From Pseudomonadota bacterium (GTDB lineage: Bacteria > Pseudomonadota > Gammaproteobacteria > Acidithiobacillales > Acidithiobacillaceae), in the NCBI GenBank assembly GCA_021821885.1, contig JAKARO010000001.1, positions 1 through 64,000 of the forward strand: 64,000 nt of DNA, given 5' to 3'. Numbering within the stretch: position 1 is the stretch's first letter; every line of letters starts with the position of its first letter. A program made the position numbers and the translations under genes. Positions 15,637-25,742 of the stretch are shown here, in pieces. The notes under the pieces were generated by a model. The model made no database searches, was not told the origin of the DNA, and was given only the letters and a program-made list of their open reading frames with translations.

Positions 15637-15959
15637 CAGATGCGGAGCCGCTCAACGGGATGCCCATCCCGCAGGTGGGACTCGACAATCTCCCGCACGT
15701 CTTCTGCATCTACGTATGTGTACCAGACAGCATCAGGGTAGACTACCGCCACAGGTCCCAGACTGCAGCGTCCAAGACAGCCAGAACGGTTTACACGGAC
15801 ACAGCCCTCCCCGTGAATCCCCAGGGCCTTCGCATGTTTTTTTGCGGCATGAAACACTTCCTCGGCGAGCCCGCTGCTGTTACATGCCTGCTCGCCGCCC
15901 TCCCTGCGGTTCAGGCAGATAAAAAGATGCCGCTCATAAAATCCGGATGCCATACGCAT
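15636..15959 (-). CDS. Thioredoxin-like [2Fe-2S] ferredoxin
   Basis: This 107-residue protein matches the short thioredoxin-fold ferredoxins: HLFICLNRREGGEQAC supplies two Cys about 11 residues apart, and SGCLGRCSLGP supplies the second pair. These four bind one [2Fe-2S] cluster. It is first in an operon with a hydrolase and an ABC exporter, coupled to the hydrolase by a stop/start overlap. An alternative start two codons in (MASGFYE) is also possible. The redox partner is unknown. Confidence 0.88.
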   Translation of the reverse strand: MRMASGFYERHLFICLNRREGGEQACNSSGLAEEVFHAAKKHAKALGIHGEGCVRVNRSGCLGRCSLGPVAVVYPDAVWYTYVDAEDVREIVESHLRDGHPVERLRI

Positions 15960-16024
15960 TGACCCCTGCGGTTGCTGCCTCCATCATAACGTAAAATCCC
16001 TTCCAAGGTCAGGATGGAGGCACA

Positions 16025-16651
16025 ATGCTCAGCGATTCCATTATCAGCGGCATAGACAATGCCCTGCGGACACTGACCGGAAACAGCCGGGGAAGCGGCC
16101 GTCCTAATCCTTCCACCGGACAGAAGGATTCCCTGCTTCGCCCACTGGACCGCCAGCAGGCCGGGCGGATGATGCGTGTCAACCATGCTGGCGAGGTGAT
16201 GGCCCAGGCACTCTATACCGGCCAGGCTGCTGGCACGGACGACCCCGCCCTTCGCGAGACTCTGCTGACCGCACGCAGGGAAGAGGAGGACCATCTCCGC
16301 TGGTGTGAAGACCGGCTGCGGGAACTGGGCAGCCACCCCAGCCTGCTGGGCCCCATCTGGTACGCCACGGCCTGGGCCATGGGCTACGCTGCCGCACGGC
16401 ATGGCAGGGGCAGCAACCTGGGTCTCGTGGTGGCGGTAGAGAATCTTGTGGAGGAACACCTGAAAGAGCACCTGGACGGCCTCCCTGCTGAAGACCGCCG
16501 CAGCAGGTCTATTCTGGAGCAGATGCAGGCAGACGAAACCTGTCACGCCCGTAATGCGGAACATCTGGGAGCCGCCTCCATGCCGGTCCCGGTGCGCATC
16601 GCCCTCCGGGGTTTTTCTCGCGTCATGACCCGGGGAGCACTCTGGATTTGA
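16025..16651 (+). CDS. coq7: Demethoxyubiquinone hydroxylase
   Basis: This 208-residue diiron monooxygenase carries out the last hydroxylation of ubiquinone synthesis at the membrane. All ligand motifs are visible: NHAGEV (Glu), EEEDHL (Glu, His), VENLVEEHL (Glu) and DETCHARN (Glu and His). GGAGG sits 5 bases before the ATG. It stands alone on the plus strand, divergent from the ferredoxin operon by 65 bases and convergent with the Rrf2 gene. Its presence shows aerobic ubiquinone synthesis. Confidence 0.95.
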   Translation: MLSDSIISGIDNALRTLTGNSRGSGRPNPSTGQKDSLLRPLDRQQAGRMMRVNHAGEVMAQALYTGQAAGTDDPALRETLLTARREEEDHLRWCEDRLRELGSHPSLLGPIWYATAWAMGYAAARHGRGSNLGLVVAVENLVEEHLKEHLDGLPAEDRRSRSILEQMQADETCHARNAEHLGAASMPVPVRIALRGFSRVMTRGALWI

Positions 16652-16689
16652 CGTCCCGGGCAATCCCGCCGCCAGACAGGCTGTGAGGC

Positions 16690-17172
16690 TTAACGGCTGG
16701 CAGGCTCCCGGACCGGCCTCAGGCGCAGCTCTGGCCCACCGGGAAGATAGATGCGGTACTGCCCTCCCCGAACAGCCTCCGCCATCGTGCCTATTGTCTG
16801 TCTGCTGAGGAGATCAATCACCTGGGCCTTGATGGGCTTCCATGCGTAGTGGACCGGGCAGGCCGTTTCGTCCGCACAGGCCTTCAGTCCCAGCACGCAT
16901 TCCTGGCCAAAGGGATGCCCCTCGACCACTTCCACCACCTCAAGAATGTTCATCTGCTCTGCCCCGGAACGCAGGACAAATCCACCTCCGCGCCCCTTGT
17001 AGGACTCCAGGACGCCACGCTTGGCAAGCTCCTGGAGTATCTTCGCCAGATATTGCCCCGGTACCCGGAGATATTCGGAAATCTCGCGGCTCAGTACGGG
17101 CTCTCCCGGGGGCTGTGCGGCCAGGTATATCAGGGCCTGCAGGGCATATTCACTGGTTTTGCTCAGAAGCAT
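16690..17172 (-). CDS. Rrf2-family regulator with Fe-S cluster cysteines
   Basis: This 160-residue protein has an N-terminal winged helix (LLSKTSEYALQALIYLA; PGQYLAKILQELAKRGVL; GRGGGFVL) and a cluster segment ECVLGLKACADETACPVH with three Cys spaced 6 and 5 residues, as in NsrR/IscR-type regulators. It should sense iron-sulfur, nitric oxide or oxidative state. The gene begins 24 bases after the OsmC-like stop and is last of the long trp-side operon. Its targets cannot be told from the sequence. Confidence 0.92.
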   Translation of the reverse strand: MLLSKTSEYALQALIYLAAQPPGEPVLSREISEYLRVPGQYLAKILQELAKRGVLESYKGRGGGFVLRSGAEQMNILEVVEVVEGHPFGQECVLGLKACADETACPVHYAWKPIKAQVIDLLSRQTIGTMAEAVRGGQYRIYLPGGPELRLRPVREPASR

Positions 17173-17196
17173 GGATATTCCTTTCCTCGGGCCTTT

Positions 17197-17622
17197 CTAG
17201 TCCGGAGGGCGGATTTCGAAGTCGTGGGTAATGGTAGCCGTTTTTCCCAGCATGATGCTGGCCGAGCAGTATTTTTCTGCAGAAAGCCGGATGGCATGAT
17301 CGACCCGTTTCGGGTCAAGATCCCGGCCAGTTACCGTAAAATGCAGGTGGATCGAGGTAAATACTTTCGGATCGATTTCTGCCCTTTCAGCACGGATTTC
17401 CACTGCACAGCCCTGCACATCCTGGCGGGATTTCTGGAGGATGAGGACCACGTCAATGCTGGAACACCCGCCAAGCCCCATGAGGAACATCTCCATGGGC
17501 CGGGGGCCCAGGTTCTGCCCCCCGATTTCGGCAGCACCATCCATGACCAGTGCATGCCCACTGTCGGCGCTCGCCACAAAGGACATCTGTCCGGGCCCCA
17601 TCCATTGCACTTTTGCCTGCAC
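17197..17622 (-). CDS. OsmC-family protein
   Basis: This 141-residue protein has the two redox Cys of the family, in MGLGGCSSIDV (near residue 53) and AEKYCSASIML (near 118), separated by the usual distance, plus the conserved GGQNLGPRPMEM segment. OsmC/YhfA proteins reduce organic hydroperoxides, although the YhfA branch is less well defined. The start is a GTG at 17622 with GGAGG about 9 bases upstream. It begins 34 bases after trpC and precedes the Rrf2 gene, so a redox stress pair appears tied to the biosynthetic operon. Confidence 0.9.
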   Translation of the reverse strand: MQAKVQWMGPGQMSFVASADSGHALVMDGAAEIGGQNLGPRPMEMFLMGLGGCSSIDVVLILQKSRQDVQGCAVEIRAERAEIDPKVFTSIHLHFTVTGRDLDPKRVDHAIRLSAEKYCSASIMLGKTATITHDFEIRPPD

Positions 17623-17656
17623 CTTCGGATTTCCTCCCTTTCAGCCCGGAATCACC

Positions 17657-18460
17657 TTAGCACAGTAATCCACCGGCAAACAGTTGCTGCATCGCCACCC
17701 CGGGCGCTGGCGCACGCATGAAGGCCTCACCCACAAGAAAGGCATGGATACCCGCCGCCCGGAGAACCGATACATCCTCTGGGGACCGGATCCCGCTTTC
17801 ACTAATGGCAATACGGCCCTCCGGTACGCCAGAGAACAGCTCCAGACTTACTGAAATATCGGTAACAAACGTTCGCAGACTCCGGTTGTTGATTCCAATC
17901 AGGGGGGTCTGCAGCCGCAGGGCCCTCTCCATCTCCCCAGCATCATGGACCTCGACCAGCACCGCCATCCCCAGTTCGGCAGAGGCTGCCTCCAGCTCGG
18001 CCATCTGGCCGTCTCCGAGGGCTGCCACAATCAGCAGGACCGCATCGGCACCAATCGCGCGGGCCTCCCAGACCTGGTACGGGTCCACGCAGAAATCCTT
18101 GCGCAAAACCGGAAGACTGCAGGCAGACCGGGCTGCTGTCAGGTAGGCATCCGCGCCCTGGAAAAAGGCCTCATCTGTCAGAACGGAAAGACAGGCCGCT
18201 CCATGGGCAGCATAGTCCCTGGCAATGCTGACGGGATTGAAGTCGGAACGGATGACTCCCGCCGAGGGCGACGCCTTTTTGACTTCTGCGATAACCGCAG
18301 GTCGGCCGGACGCAATCTTCTGCCGGAGTGCCCCGGAAAAATCCCGGGGCGGGGCCGCCAGTTTGGCCGCCGACTGGATCTCCCCCCAGGACAGGCGTGC
18401 CCGTCTCACTCCGAGTTCTTCCTGCTTGTGGGCCAGAATGGTCTTGAGGGTATCTTCCAT
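17657..18460 (-). CDS. trpC: Indole-3-glycerol phosphate synthase
   Basis: This 267-residue single-domain TIM barrel closes the indole ring in tryptophan synthesis. Landmarks are [15 protein letters not shown] with catalytic Lys (near residue 60), [28 protein letters not shown] and [12 protein letters not shown], then VGEAFMRA. It has no fused phosphoribosylanthranilate isomerase. It starts 3 bases after trpD and ends the trp cluster. trpA, trpB and trpF are not in the window. Confidence 0.96.
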   Translation of the reverse strand: MEDTLKTILAHKQEELGVRRARLSWGEIQSAAKLAAPPRDFSGALRQKIASGRPAVIAEVKKASPSAGVIRSDFNPVSIARDYAAHGAACLSVLTDEAFFQGADAYLTAARSACSLPVLRKDFCVDPYQVWEARAIGADAVLLIVAALGDGQMAELEAASAELGMAVLVEVHDAGEMERALRLQTPLIGINNRSLRTFVTDISVSLELFSGVPEGRIAISESGIRSPEDVSVLRAAGIHAFLVGEAFMRAPAPGVAMQQLFAGGLLC

Positions 18461-18463
18461 TTC

Positions 18464-19480
18464 TCACAGACTCCAGGAAAAATCGACCAGGGCCTGCCAG
18501 CGTTCCCATACCGAACCATTTTCCATGGCCGACCGGGCGAGCCCGATACCGGAGGCCAGGCTGGGAGCCACATCCGCCGCGTAAAGGGCTGCACCGGCGT
18601 TCAGCAGTACCACATCCCGGCGTGGTCCGGGCCGGTTCTGAAGGACGTCGGCAAACACTTCCGCTGCGCTGGCAACATCCCCAATCTGCAGGGCGGAGAG
18701 GGGTGCGGTGTCCAGCCCGAACTGTTCCGGATGGATGCGGTAGCGGACAACCTGCCCTTCGCGCAGTTCGGCCACCTCTGACGGCCCGGAAAGACTGATT
18801 TCATCCAGCCCGTCGTGGCCATGGACCACCAGGACATGCTGCCCTCCCAGCTCCCGTGCTGCCTCGGCCATAGGCACAAGCCAGGCCTGGGAATACACGC
18901 CCAATACCTGATGGGGAGCACCGGCCGGATTGCTCAATGGCCCCATCAGGTTGAACAGGGACCGGATGCCCAGTTCCCGCCGCGGACCTGCAGCATGGCG
19001 CATGGCACCATGAAGGGCCGGCGCAAAAAGAAATCCGATGCCTACCTTCTCGATGGAGGCCGCCACCTGTTCCGGTTCAAGACCAAGATTCAGACCTGCC
19101 GCTTCCAGAACATCAGCACTGCCACTACGCCCGGACACAGCGCGGTTTCCGTGCTTTGCCACCCGTGCGCCGGCTGCGGCCGCCACTACTGCAGCCGCAG
19201 TAGAGATATTGAAGGTATGGCAGGCATCACCGCCCGTACCACAGGTATCCACCAGATTCCGGGTCCCAACATGGACGCGGGTCATGCATGCCCGCAGTGC
19301 CCGGGTGGCACCCACCAGTTCTTCTACGCGCTGACCTTTCATGCGCAGCCCCATCAGCAGCGCGCCCAGCTGGGCCGGGGTCCAATCCCCGGCCATCACT
19401 TCCGTAAAAACCGCTTCCGCTTCCCGCCCGGACAGATCTTCGCCCAGGATGATCCGTTCCAGTATTTCCCGGGCATTCAT
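18464..19480 (-). CDS. trpD: Anthranilate phosphoribosyltransferase
   Basis: This 338-residue enzyme transfers phosphoribose from PRPP to anthranilate. The family's glycine-rich [18 protein letters not shown] (near residue 78), [19 protein letters not shown] and [12 protein letters not shown] are present. Length is typical and no TrpG domain is fused. It overlaps trpG by 4 bases and leads into trpC after 3 bases, so the three are tightly coupled. Confidence 0.96.
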   Translation of the reverse strand: MNAREILERIILGEDLSGREAEAVFTEVMAGDWTPAQLGALLMGLRMKGQRVEELVGATRALRACMTRVHVGTRNLVDTCGTGGDACHTFNISTAAAVVAAAAGARVAKHGNRAVSGRSGSADVLEAAGLNLGLEPEQVAASIEKVGIGFLFAPALHGAMRHAAGPRRELGIRSLFNLMGPLSNPAGAPHQVLGVYSQAWLVPMAEAARELGGQHVLVVHGHDGLDEISLSGPSEVAELREGQVVRYRIHPEQFGLDTAPLSALQIGDVASAAEVFADVLQNRPGPRRDVVLLNAGAALYAADVAPSLASGIGLARSAMENGSVWERWQALVDFSWSL

Positions 19481-20052
19481 GGGAGGGCCTGCTGGTGCAG
19501 AAAATTGGCCAGCAGGTCCCTGCCGTGCTCACTAAGGATCGATTCCGGATGGAACTGTACGCCTTCCACTGGCAGGGAGCGGTGGCGCAGCCCCATAATC
19601 TCTCCTTCTTCAGTCCACGCCGTGATTTCCAGGCACTCCGGCAGTTTCTCCCGGGCAACCACCAGCGAGTGGTAACGGGTGGCTGTGAATGGGTCCGGCA
19701 GGCCTGCAAACACGCCCACACCTGCATGAAAAACGGACGAGGTCTTGCCATGCATCACCCGCTGGGCACGGATTACCTGACCGCCAAAGGCCTGACCGAT
19801 CGCCTGGTGCCCCAGGCAGACCCCAAGAATGGGCACACGGCCGGCAAAATGCCGGATTGCTGCGAGGGAAATTCCAGCCTCCATCGGCGTGCATGGCCCT
19901 GGTGATATGCAGATGCGTTCCGGGGAAAGTGTCTCAATGCCCGCGATGTCCACAGCGTCATTCCGACGCACTTCCACCCGCGCCCCCAGCTCCCCGAAAT
20001 ACTGCACGAGGTTGTAGGTAAAGCTGTCATAATTGTCAATCATCAGCAGCAT
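19477..20052 (-). CDS. trpG: Anthranilate synthase component II (glutamine amidotransferase)
   Basis: This 191-residue class I glutaminase supplies ammonia to TrpE. It shows [22 protein letters not shown], the nucleophile Cys in [16 protein letters not shown], and the His/Glu pair in [10 protein letters not shown]. The start at 20052 matches the family N-terminus and has GGGAG about 10 bases upstream; a frame 13 codons longer is open but lies inside trpE. It overlaps trpE by 17 bases. It may also serve PabB, as in some bacteria with one shared subunit. Confidence 0.95.
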   Translation of the reverse strand: MLLMIDNYDSFTYNLVQYFGELGARVEVRRNDAVDIAGIETLSPERICISPGPCTPMEAGISLAAIRHFAGRVPILGVCLGHQAIGQAFGGQVIRAQRVMHGKTSSVFHAGVGVFAGLPDPFTATRYHSLVVAREKLPECLEITAWTEEGEIMGLRHRSLPVEGVQFHPESILSEHGRDLLANFLHQQALP

Positions 20053-21556
20053 GATCCGCACTCCCTTCGGGATCGAGGCCATTTTCCGCAATGTCTACGG
20101 CGCGAAACATGGCACGGCGCTTGTTCATGGTCTCGTCCCACTCTGCCCCAGGCCGCGAGTCGGCCACAATCCCCCCTCCGGCCTGAATGTGCAGGATACC
20201 GCGCTGTATTACCGCCGTGCGGATGGCAATGCAGGTATCCATGTTACCGTTCCAGCCCCAGTAGCCGACCGCACCTGCGTAGACACCCCTGGACACCGGT
20301 TCCAGTTCCCGGATGATCTCCATGGCACGGATTTTGGGCGCTCCCGATACCGTACCGGCCGGAAAAGTCGCACACAGCGCATCCATGGCATCCAGCCCCG
20401 GTTCCAGCTCCCCGGTTACCTGTGAAACAATGTGCATGACGTGGGAATAGCGCTCGACCGAAAAAGACGCCGTCAGCCGCACCGAACCTGTCCTGGAGAT
20501 GCGTCCTACATCATTGCGGGCAAGGTCGATCAGCATGAGGTGCTCGGCGCGCTCCTTGGGATCCGCCAGAAGGTCCCTTTCGAGGGCCTCGTCCTCACCC
20601 TGGTTTTTTCCGCGCGGACGGGTTCCTGCAATCGGGCGTACCGTCACCAGTCCATCCTCTACCCGGACAAGAATCTCGGGCGAGGAGCCCACCAGATGGG
20701 TATCGCCCAGATCCACAAAAAACATGTATGGGGATGGATTGACACGGCGCAGGGCCCGATAGAGATCCAGAGGATCGGCCTGCAGGGGAATGGAAAGCCG
20801 CTGTGAGGGAACAACCTGCATCACGTCACCGGCCAGGATGTATTCACGGATCCGGTCCACGGCTGACATGTACCCCTCCCGCGTAAAACTGGCCTGGAAG
20901 TCTTCTTCTCCTACCCGGCAGCCTCTCGTCGGGCGGTCGCCACCCCCAGAAAGAGGGTTCCGCAGGCGCCGCTCCAGAACCTCCAGTCGTCCGCACGCCC
21001 TGTCATACGCATCTGGCTGTCGTGGGTCCGCCTGCACGATGAGCCGGAGCGTTCCCGCCAGGTTGTCGAACAGAAGCAGCTCATCCGTCACCAGCAGATG
21101 AATTTCTGGCAGGTCCAGGGGATCAGGAAGTTTCTCCATCCGGGCAAGACGTGGTTCAAGGTAGCGAACGGTGTCATAGCCATAGTAACCCACCAGTCCC
21201 CCGGCAAACCGCTCAGGAATTCCTGGCAGGGCAGCCGCCCGAAAGCCGGCGTGGAACTTCCGTATCCAGTCGAACGGATGCTTCCCATGGAATTCCCCGG
21301 CAAGCATGCCATCCTGGTAGTGGCGGATGTTTCCCTGCCGCACCTCAATGCGTTCGTGGGCTGGCAGCCCAATAATGGAATAGCGTCCCCACTGTTCTCC
21401 TCCCTGGACCGACTCCAGCAGATAAGCGTAGGGACCATCGACAACTTTCAGGAAGGCCGACAGGGGCGTATCCAGGTCGGCCAGTATTTCTCGGGTCAGG
21501 GGAATGCGGGTGTAGCCCTCGCGGGCCAGGGCATCAAAATGCTTGCCAGAAATCAC
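20036..21556 (-). CDS. trpE: Anthranilate synthase component I
   Basis: This 506-residue enzyme makes anthranilate from chorismate and ammonia. The chorismate-binding domain shows [74 protein letters not shown] and [16 protein letters not shown]. An N-terminal [15 protein letters not shown] segment fits the tryptophan feedback site. It lies 124 bases after gph and overlaps trpG by 17. No trp leader peptide was recognised in the 124-base gap. Coupling to rpe-gph is conserved in many proteobacteria. Confidence 0.96.
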   Translation of the reverse strand: MISGKHFDALAREGYTRIPLTREILADLDTPLSAFLKVVDGPYAYLLESVQGGEQWGRYSIIGLPAHERIEVRQGNIRHYQDGMLAGEFHGKHPFDWIRKFHAGFRAAALPGIPERFAGGLVGYYGYDTVRYLEPRLARMEKLPDPLDLPEIHLLVTDELLLFDNLAGTLRLIVQADPRQPDAYDRACGRLEVLERRLRNPLSGGGDRPTRGCRVGEEDFQASFTREGYMSAVDRIREYILAGDVMQVVPSQRLSIPLQADPLDLYRALRRVNPSPYMFFVDLGDTHLVGSSPEILVRVEDGLVTVRPIAGTRPRGKNQGEDEALERDLLADPKERAEHLMLIDLARNDVGRISRTGSVRLTASFSVERYSHVMHIVSQVTGELEPGLDAMDALCATFPAGTVSGAPKIRAMEIIRELEPVSRGVYAGAVGYWGWNGNMDTCIAIRTAVIQRGILHIQAGGGIVADSRPGAEWDETMNKRRAMFRAVDIAENGLDPEGSADHAADD

Positions 21557-21680
21557 GGATCACCTCAAGAAGCAGTCAGGGCATGTTTCGCAGCGCTTTC
21601 CTAGCGTCTACGCCATCGCCATGCTCCACCAAGTCCGTTCCATCCGTATGGCACTGAACAGTCCTCTGCCCGCCCGCGGG

Positions 21681-22379
21681 TCAGCCTTCTGCCAGAAGGC
21701 CCAGCAGTTCGCCCATACTATCGATTACCGCATCGGCTGCCAAGTTTTCCACCGGCATCTCTCCCCGATAGCCATAGCTTACACAGACCACTGGCATCCC
21801 GGCCGCCCTGGCGGCCTGGGTATCGTTAACGGAGTCTCCCACCAGAAGCCCCTGCGCCACATCAAGGCCAAAATGGCCGGCCGCATGCCGGAGCGGGAGA
21901 GGATCGGGCTTTTTTTTGGGAAGGGTATCGCCAGACAGCACCAGGTCAAAATATCCGCGCAGTCCCAGATTCTCCAGCAGCGGCTCCGTAAACCGGGCGG
22001 CCTTGTTGGTGATGCACACCAGCAGGCGGCCCTGCCGTCCCAGCGATTCCAGGGTTTCCTGGACACCAGGATAGACCCGGCTGTGCTTCTGCAGATGCTT
22101 CCCGTAATAGGCGCTGAAAACAGGCATGGCGGCATCCACTTCCGCTTCCGACGGTTCTCCCTGGATTGCCAGGGCCCGGCGAACGAGTTCCCGTACGCCA
22201 TTGCCAATGAATCCACGGATTACCGGCATGTCCACCGCCGGACGGCCCAGGGTTGCCAGCACATGATTGGCCGCTTCCGCAAGGTCAGGTGCCGTATCGA
22301 CAAGGGTTCCGTCCAGATCCAGCAGAACAAGCCTGGGATTGAGGCGCCTGTACATGGCCGTGGCCATGAAGTCAGCCAT
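21681..22379 (-). CDS. gph: Phosphoglycolate phosphatase
   Basis: This HAD-superfamily enzyme of about 232 residues removes phosphate from 2-phosphoglycolate made by Rubisco oxygenation; cbbZ is another name. Motif I LDLDGTLVDTAPDL, the cap domain, the Lys region ITNKAARF and motif IV LLVGDSVNDTQAARAAG are present. The start is uncertain: ATG 22379 overlaps the rpe stop by 8 bases, and ATGs at 22367 and 22355 are also possible. The frame is open further upstream inside rpe. Its place beside Calvin-cycle genes supports glycolate salvage. Confidence 0.93.
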   Translation of the reverse strand: MADFMATAMYRRLNPRLVLLDLDGTLVDTAPDLAEAANHVLATLGRPAVDMPVIRGFIGNGVRELVRRALAIQGEPSEAEVDAAMPVFSAYYGKHLQKHSRVYPGVQETLESLGRQGRLLVCITNKAARFTEPLLENLGLRGYFDLVLSGDTLPKKKPDPLPLRHAAGHFGLDVAQGLLVGDSVNDTQAARAAGMPVVCVSYGYRGEMPVENLAADAVIDSMGELLGLLAEG

Positions 22380-23040
22380 TGCCCGCAAGGGCAGCACGGA
22401 AGGCAGCAATCGTCGCCCGGTAGTCCGGGGTATTGTATATGGCGCTGCCGGCCACAAAAACATTGGCCCCTGCGTCCGCTACCCGGCGGACATTATCGGT
22501 CTTGATACCGCCATCGACTTCCAGCTCAATATCCTTCCCGGTAGCGTCGATCCGTCGGCGGATGGCCTCGATTTTGCGCAGACTATAGTCAATGAAGCTT
22601 TGTCCGCCAAACCCGGGGTTCACACTCATGACAAGAACCAGGTCCACGTTTTCCAGAATATAGTCCAGCACCTCAAGGGGAGTGGCCGGATTGAGCGACA
22701 CACCGGCACGGCATCCGAGGCTATGGATCAGCTGTATGGTGCGGTCAAGGTGAATGGTAGCCTCTGGATGGACCGTGATGATCTGCGCCCCGGCCCTGGC
22801 AAATTCCGGGATAATGGCATCGACGGGACGGATCATCAGATGCACATCCAGGGGCTTCTGCGTGTGCGGACGGATCGCGGATACCACCAGCGGTCCTATA
22901 GTCAGGTTGGGCACAAAATGGTTGTCCATGACATCCACATGGATATAGTCAGCTCCGGCCTCATCCACGGCACGGACCTCTTCCCCCAGCCGCGCAAAAT
23001 CTGCTGAAAGGATGGATGGAGAAATCTTGAACTGGGACAT
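22372..23040 (-). CDS. rpe: Ribulose-phosphate 3-epimerase
   Basis: This 222-residue TIM barrel interconverts ribulose-5-P and xylulose-5-P in the Calvin and pentose phosphate cycles. Landmarks are ISPSILSADFARLGEEV, HVDVMDNHFVPNLTIG (metal His and Asp), PLDVHLMI, VMSVNPGFGGQSF and the phosphate-binding ELEVDGGIK with AGSAIY. AAGGAG-type sequence (AAGGAGTTGCG) precedes the ATG. It lies 81 bases after fba, behind a strong stem-loop, and overlaps gph. cbbE is the Calvin-operon name. Confidence 0.96.
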   Translation of the reverse strand: MSQFKISPSILSADFARLGEEVRAVDEAGADYIHVDVMDNHFVPNLTIGPLVVSAIRPHTQKPLDVHLMIRPVDAIIPEFARAGAQIITVHPEATIHLDRTIQLIHSLGCRAGVSLNPATPLEVLDYILENVDLVLVMSVNPGFGGQSFIDYSLRKIEAIRRRIDATGKDIELEVDGGIKTDNVRRVADAGANVFVAGSAIYNTPDYRATIAAFRAALAGNG

Positions 23041-23062
23041 CGCAACTCCTTGAAAGACAGCG

Positions 23063-23110
23063 GGGGCGCCCGAAGGGCGCCCCGAGACACCAGAGGCCGC
23101 TGGCGCCAGC
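23063..23110 (-). repeat. Stem-loops between fba and rpe
   Basis: GGGGCGCCC (23063-23071) and GGGCGCCCC (23075-23083) form a perfect 9-bp stem with a 3-base loop. GCTGGCGCCAGC (23099-23110) is a perfect palindrome. No T-run follows in the minus direction, so these look like RNA processing or stability elements rather than terminators. Confidence 0.8.
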
Positions 23111-23121
23111 GAAGGTGTTTC

Positions 23122-24192
23122 CTAGGCGCTGGTTACCCGTGGATCCAGCTGGCCTGCCTTGTAGCGCCCGACCATGGTGTCGAGGGGGATGACCTTGATC
23201 CGGCTGGCCTGTCCCGCTGTACCGAAAGCTTCGTAGCGCTGCCGGCAGATATCCCGCATCGCGTCCAGGGAGGCCGTCAGGAACTTGCGGGGGTCAAAGT
23301 TCTTGGGATTCGTGTACAGGCTCTTTCGTACCGCACCAGTCGCGGCCAGACGCAGATCCGTATCAATGTTGACCTTGCGAACACCGTACTTGATCCCTTC
23401 CTGGATCTCTTCCACAGGTACCCCATAGGTTTCACCAATATCTCCACCGTACTCATGGATTACCTTGAGCCAGTCCTGGGGTACTGAACTGGAGCCGTGC
23501 ATGACCAGATGGGTGTCCGGGATGCGGGCATGGATCTCCCGGATCCGGTCAATACGCAGGACCTTGCCCGTCGGGGGCTGGGTAAACTTGTATGCACCGT
23601 GGCTGGTTCCGATGGCAATGGCCAGGGCGTCCAGCTTGGTCGCCTTCACAAACTGGGCCGCCTCTTCAGGATCGGTCAGAAGCTGGTCATGGCTCAGACA
23701 GCCTTCAGCGCCAACCCCGTCTTCCTCTCCGGCCATGCCGGTTTCAAGGGATCCGAGGCAGCCGAGTTCGCCTTCCACAGTCACACCAACCGCATGGGCC
23801 ATTTCCACGACCCTTGCCGTCACGGCCACATTGTAGTCGTAGCTCGCCGGGGTCTTTGCATCCTCCAGCAGGGAGCCATCCATCATCACGCTGGAAAATC
23901 CTGACCGGATGGCCTGGATGCAGACGGCCGGACTTGCGCCATGATCCTGGTGCAGGACGACCGGGATATCCGGATATTCTTCGATCGCAGCCAGAATGAG
24001 ATGCCGCAGGAAAGGCTCTCCCGCGTATTTCCGTGCCCCGGCGGAAGCCTGCAGAATCGCCGGCGCATCCACAGCAGCTGCCGCTTCCATGATCGCGCGG
24101 ACCTGCTCCAGATTGTTGACGTTGAAGGCGGGAATGCCATAACCATGCTCGGCCGCGTGGTCGAGCAGTTGCCGCATGGAAACCAGTGCCAT
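23122..24192 (-). CDS. fba: Fructose-bisphosphate aldolase, class II, Calvin-cycle type
   Basis: This 356-residue zinc aldolase also acts on sedoheptulose-1,7-bisphosphate in the Calvin cycle. It has [11 protein letters not shown] (Asp and zinc His, near residue 80), [24 protein letters not shown] and MHGSSSVP, with [13 protein letters not shown]. Length and sequence fit the class IIB Calvin subtype. It follows pyk after 108 bases containing an imperfect stem-loop. cbbA is the operon name. Confidence 0.96.
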   Translation of the reverse strand: MALVSMRQLLDHAAEHGYGIPAFNVNNLEQVRAIMEAAAAVDAPAILQASAGARKYAGEPFLRHLILAAIEEYPDIPVVLHQDHGASPAVCIQAIRSGFSSVMMDGSLLEDAKTPASYDYNVAVTARVVEMAHAVGVTVEGELGCLGSLETGMAGEEDGVGAEGCLSHDQLLTDPEEAAQFVKATKLDALAIAIGTSHGAYKFTQPPTGKVLRIDRIREIHARIPDTHLVMHGSSSVPQDWLKVIHEYGGDIGETYGVPVEEIQEGIKYGVRKVNIDTDLRLAATGAVRKSLYTNPKNFDPRKFLTASLDAMRDICRQRYEAFGTAGQASRIKVIPLDTMVGRYKAGQLDPRVTSA

Positions 24193-24299
24193 ATCTCTTA
24201 TACCCCTAACTTAAGTAGAACGAATGAAAAATCTGTCCTGTACATGCTAATCAGCCCCACCGGCCGGCGCAACACCGCCCCTGCGGGAGCTCTTGCGGT

Positions 24300-25739
24300 T
24301 CAGCCCCGTGTTGTTGCCTCACCCACTCGTACCAGCTTCAGGGTGTTTGTCCCGCCGGGTGCACCGATCGGCTCCCCGATGGTAATCAGGATGAGATCAC
24401 CATCCCGGACAACACCCCTGCGCCGGAGCTCGTCTTCTGCTGCCCGCATTACCTGCGTCGGGTCGTCATGACGGCTCTGGGGGAAGTTGACCGGATATAC
24501 CCCGCGGAAAAGGGTAACCCTGCGACGGGTGTGCACCTGCGGCGTAAGGGCATAGATCGGCACCTGGGAGTGGGCTCGCGAAAGCCAGAGCGCCGTAGAG
24601 CCACTTTCCGTAAAGGCTGCGATCGCGGCAATTGGTGCCCGCTGTGTGGCCAGAATGGCCGCGGCCGCGATGGTTTCGTCCACCCGGTCCAGTGACCGCG
24701 CTGGCAGCGTAACCCCCGGACTGCAGGGCATCTCCCGCTCGACTTCCAGACAGGTACGCGCCATTGCGGCAACCGCCTCTACCGGATAATGGCCACTGGC
24801 GGTTTCGGCCGACAGCATCACCGCATCTGTTCCATCCAGAACCGCGTTGGCCACATCCGAAACTTCGGCACGGGTGGGAATGGGCTGGTGAATCATGGAT
24901 TCCATCATCTGGGTAGCGGTTATAGTCAGCCGGTTGTACCGGTGGGCCATCGCGATGATTCGCTTCTGTACCGGTGGCACCGCCGCGTCCCCGATCTCCA
25001 CTCCCAGGTCCCCGCGCGCCACCATCACGGCCTCGGAAACCGCAAGGATGTCCTCAATGGCCTCGACGGCCTCCGCCCTTTCAATCTTGGCCACCAGGGC
25101 GCCGTGCCCACCCGCTTCACGGAACAGGCGGCGGGCCTCCTCCATGTCTGCCGCGCAGCGCGGGAAAGACACGGCAAGATAGTCTGCCTCCAGGCTTGCC
25201 GCGGTAACAATATCGGCACGGTCCTTGTCTGTCAGTGCGGGGGCCGTCAGCCCCCCCCCGGCCCGGTTGATCCCCTTGCTGTTGGAAAGCTCCCCACCCT
25301 GGACCACGCGGGTATGGATTTCCTGTCCCTCTACCTTCTCTACCCACAGAACGATCATTCCATCATTCAGGAGCAGGGTAGCTCCGCGCTCCACATCATT
25401 GACCAGTTCCGGGTATGTAACCCCCACCCGCGTCTGGTCTCCTTCCCTGCAGTGGATGTCCAGGATGAAGGAATCTCCCTCGTTCAGATGGATCTTTCCC
25501 CCGGCAAACCTGCCTATGCGGATTTTGGGCCCCTGCAGGTCGGCCAGTATGCCAATTGCCCTGCCATGAGCCCGTGCCCGCTCCCTGACAAGGTCTGCGA
25601 CGCGGACATGGTTTTCCGCACTGCCGTGGGAAAAATTGAGGCGCACCACATCCACGCCGGCCTCGATGAGGCGGTCAATGACCGATGCATCCGAACTGGC
25701 CGGACCCAGAGTGGCGACTATCTTGGTGCGTCGTATCAA
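24300..25739 (-). CDS. pyk: Pyruvate kinase
   Basis: This 479-residue enzyme turns PEP and ADP into pyruvate and ATP. It begins RRTKIVATLGPASSD and contains VVRLNFSHGSAENH, ADLQGPKIRIGRF, ALTDKDRADI, VMVARGDLGVEIG, ITATQMMESM and DAVMLSAETASGHYP. The C-terminal regulatory domain is complete. It sits between pgk and fba in the Calvin operon, which lets fixed carbon drain towards pyruvate. It starts 3 bases after the pgk stop. Confidence 0.96.
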   Translation of the reverse strand: MIRRTKIVATLGPASSDASVIDRLIEAGVDVVRLNFSHGSAENHVRVADLVRERARAHGRAIGILADLQGPKIRIGRFAGGKIHLNEGDSFILDIHCREGDQTRVGVTYPELVNDVERGATLLLNDGMIVLWVEKVEGQEIHTRVVQGGELSNSKGINRAGGGLTAPALTDKDRADIVTAASLEADYLAVSFPRCAADMEEARRLFREAGGHGALVAKIERAEAVEAIEDILAVSEAVMVARGDLGVEIGDAAVPPVQKRIIAMAHRYNRLTITATQMMESMIHQPIPTRAEVSDVANAVLDGTDAVMLSAETASGHYPVEAVAAMARTCLEVEREMPCSPGVTLPARSLDRVDETIAAAAILATQRAPIAAIAAFTESGSTALWLSRAHSQVPIYALTPQVHTRRRVTLFRGVYPVNFPQSRHDDPTQVMRAAEDELRRRGVVRDGDLILITIGEPIGAPGGTNTLKLVRVGEATTRG

Positions 25740-25742
25740 GGA

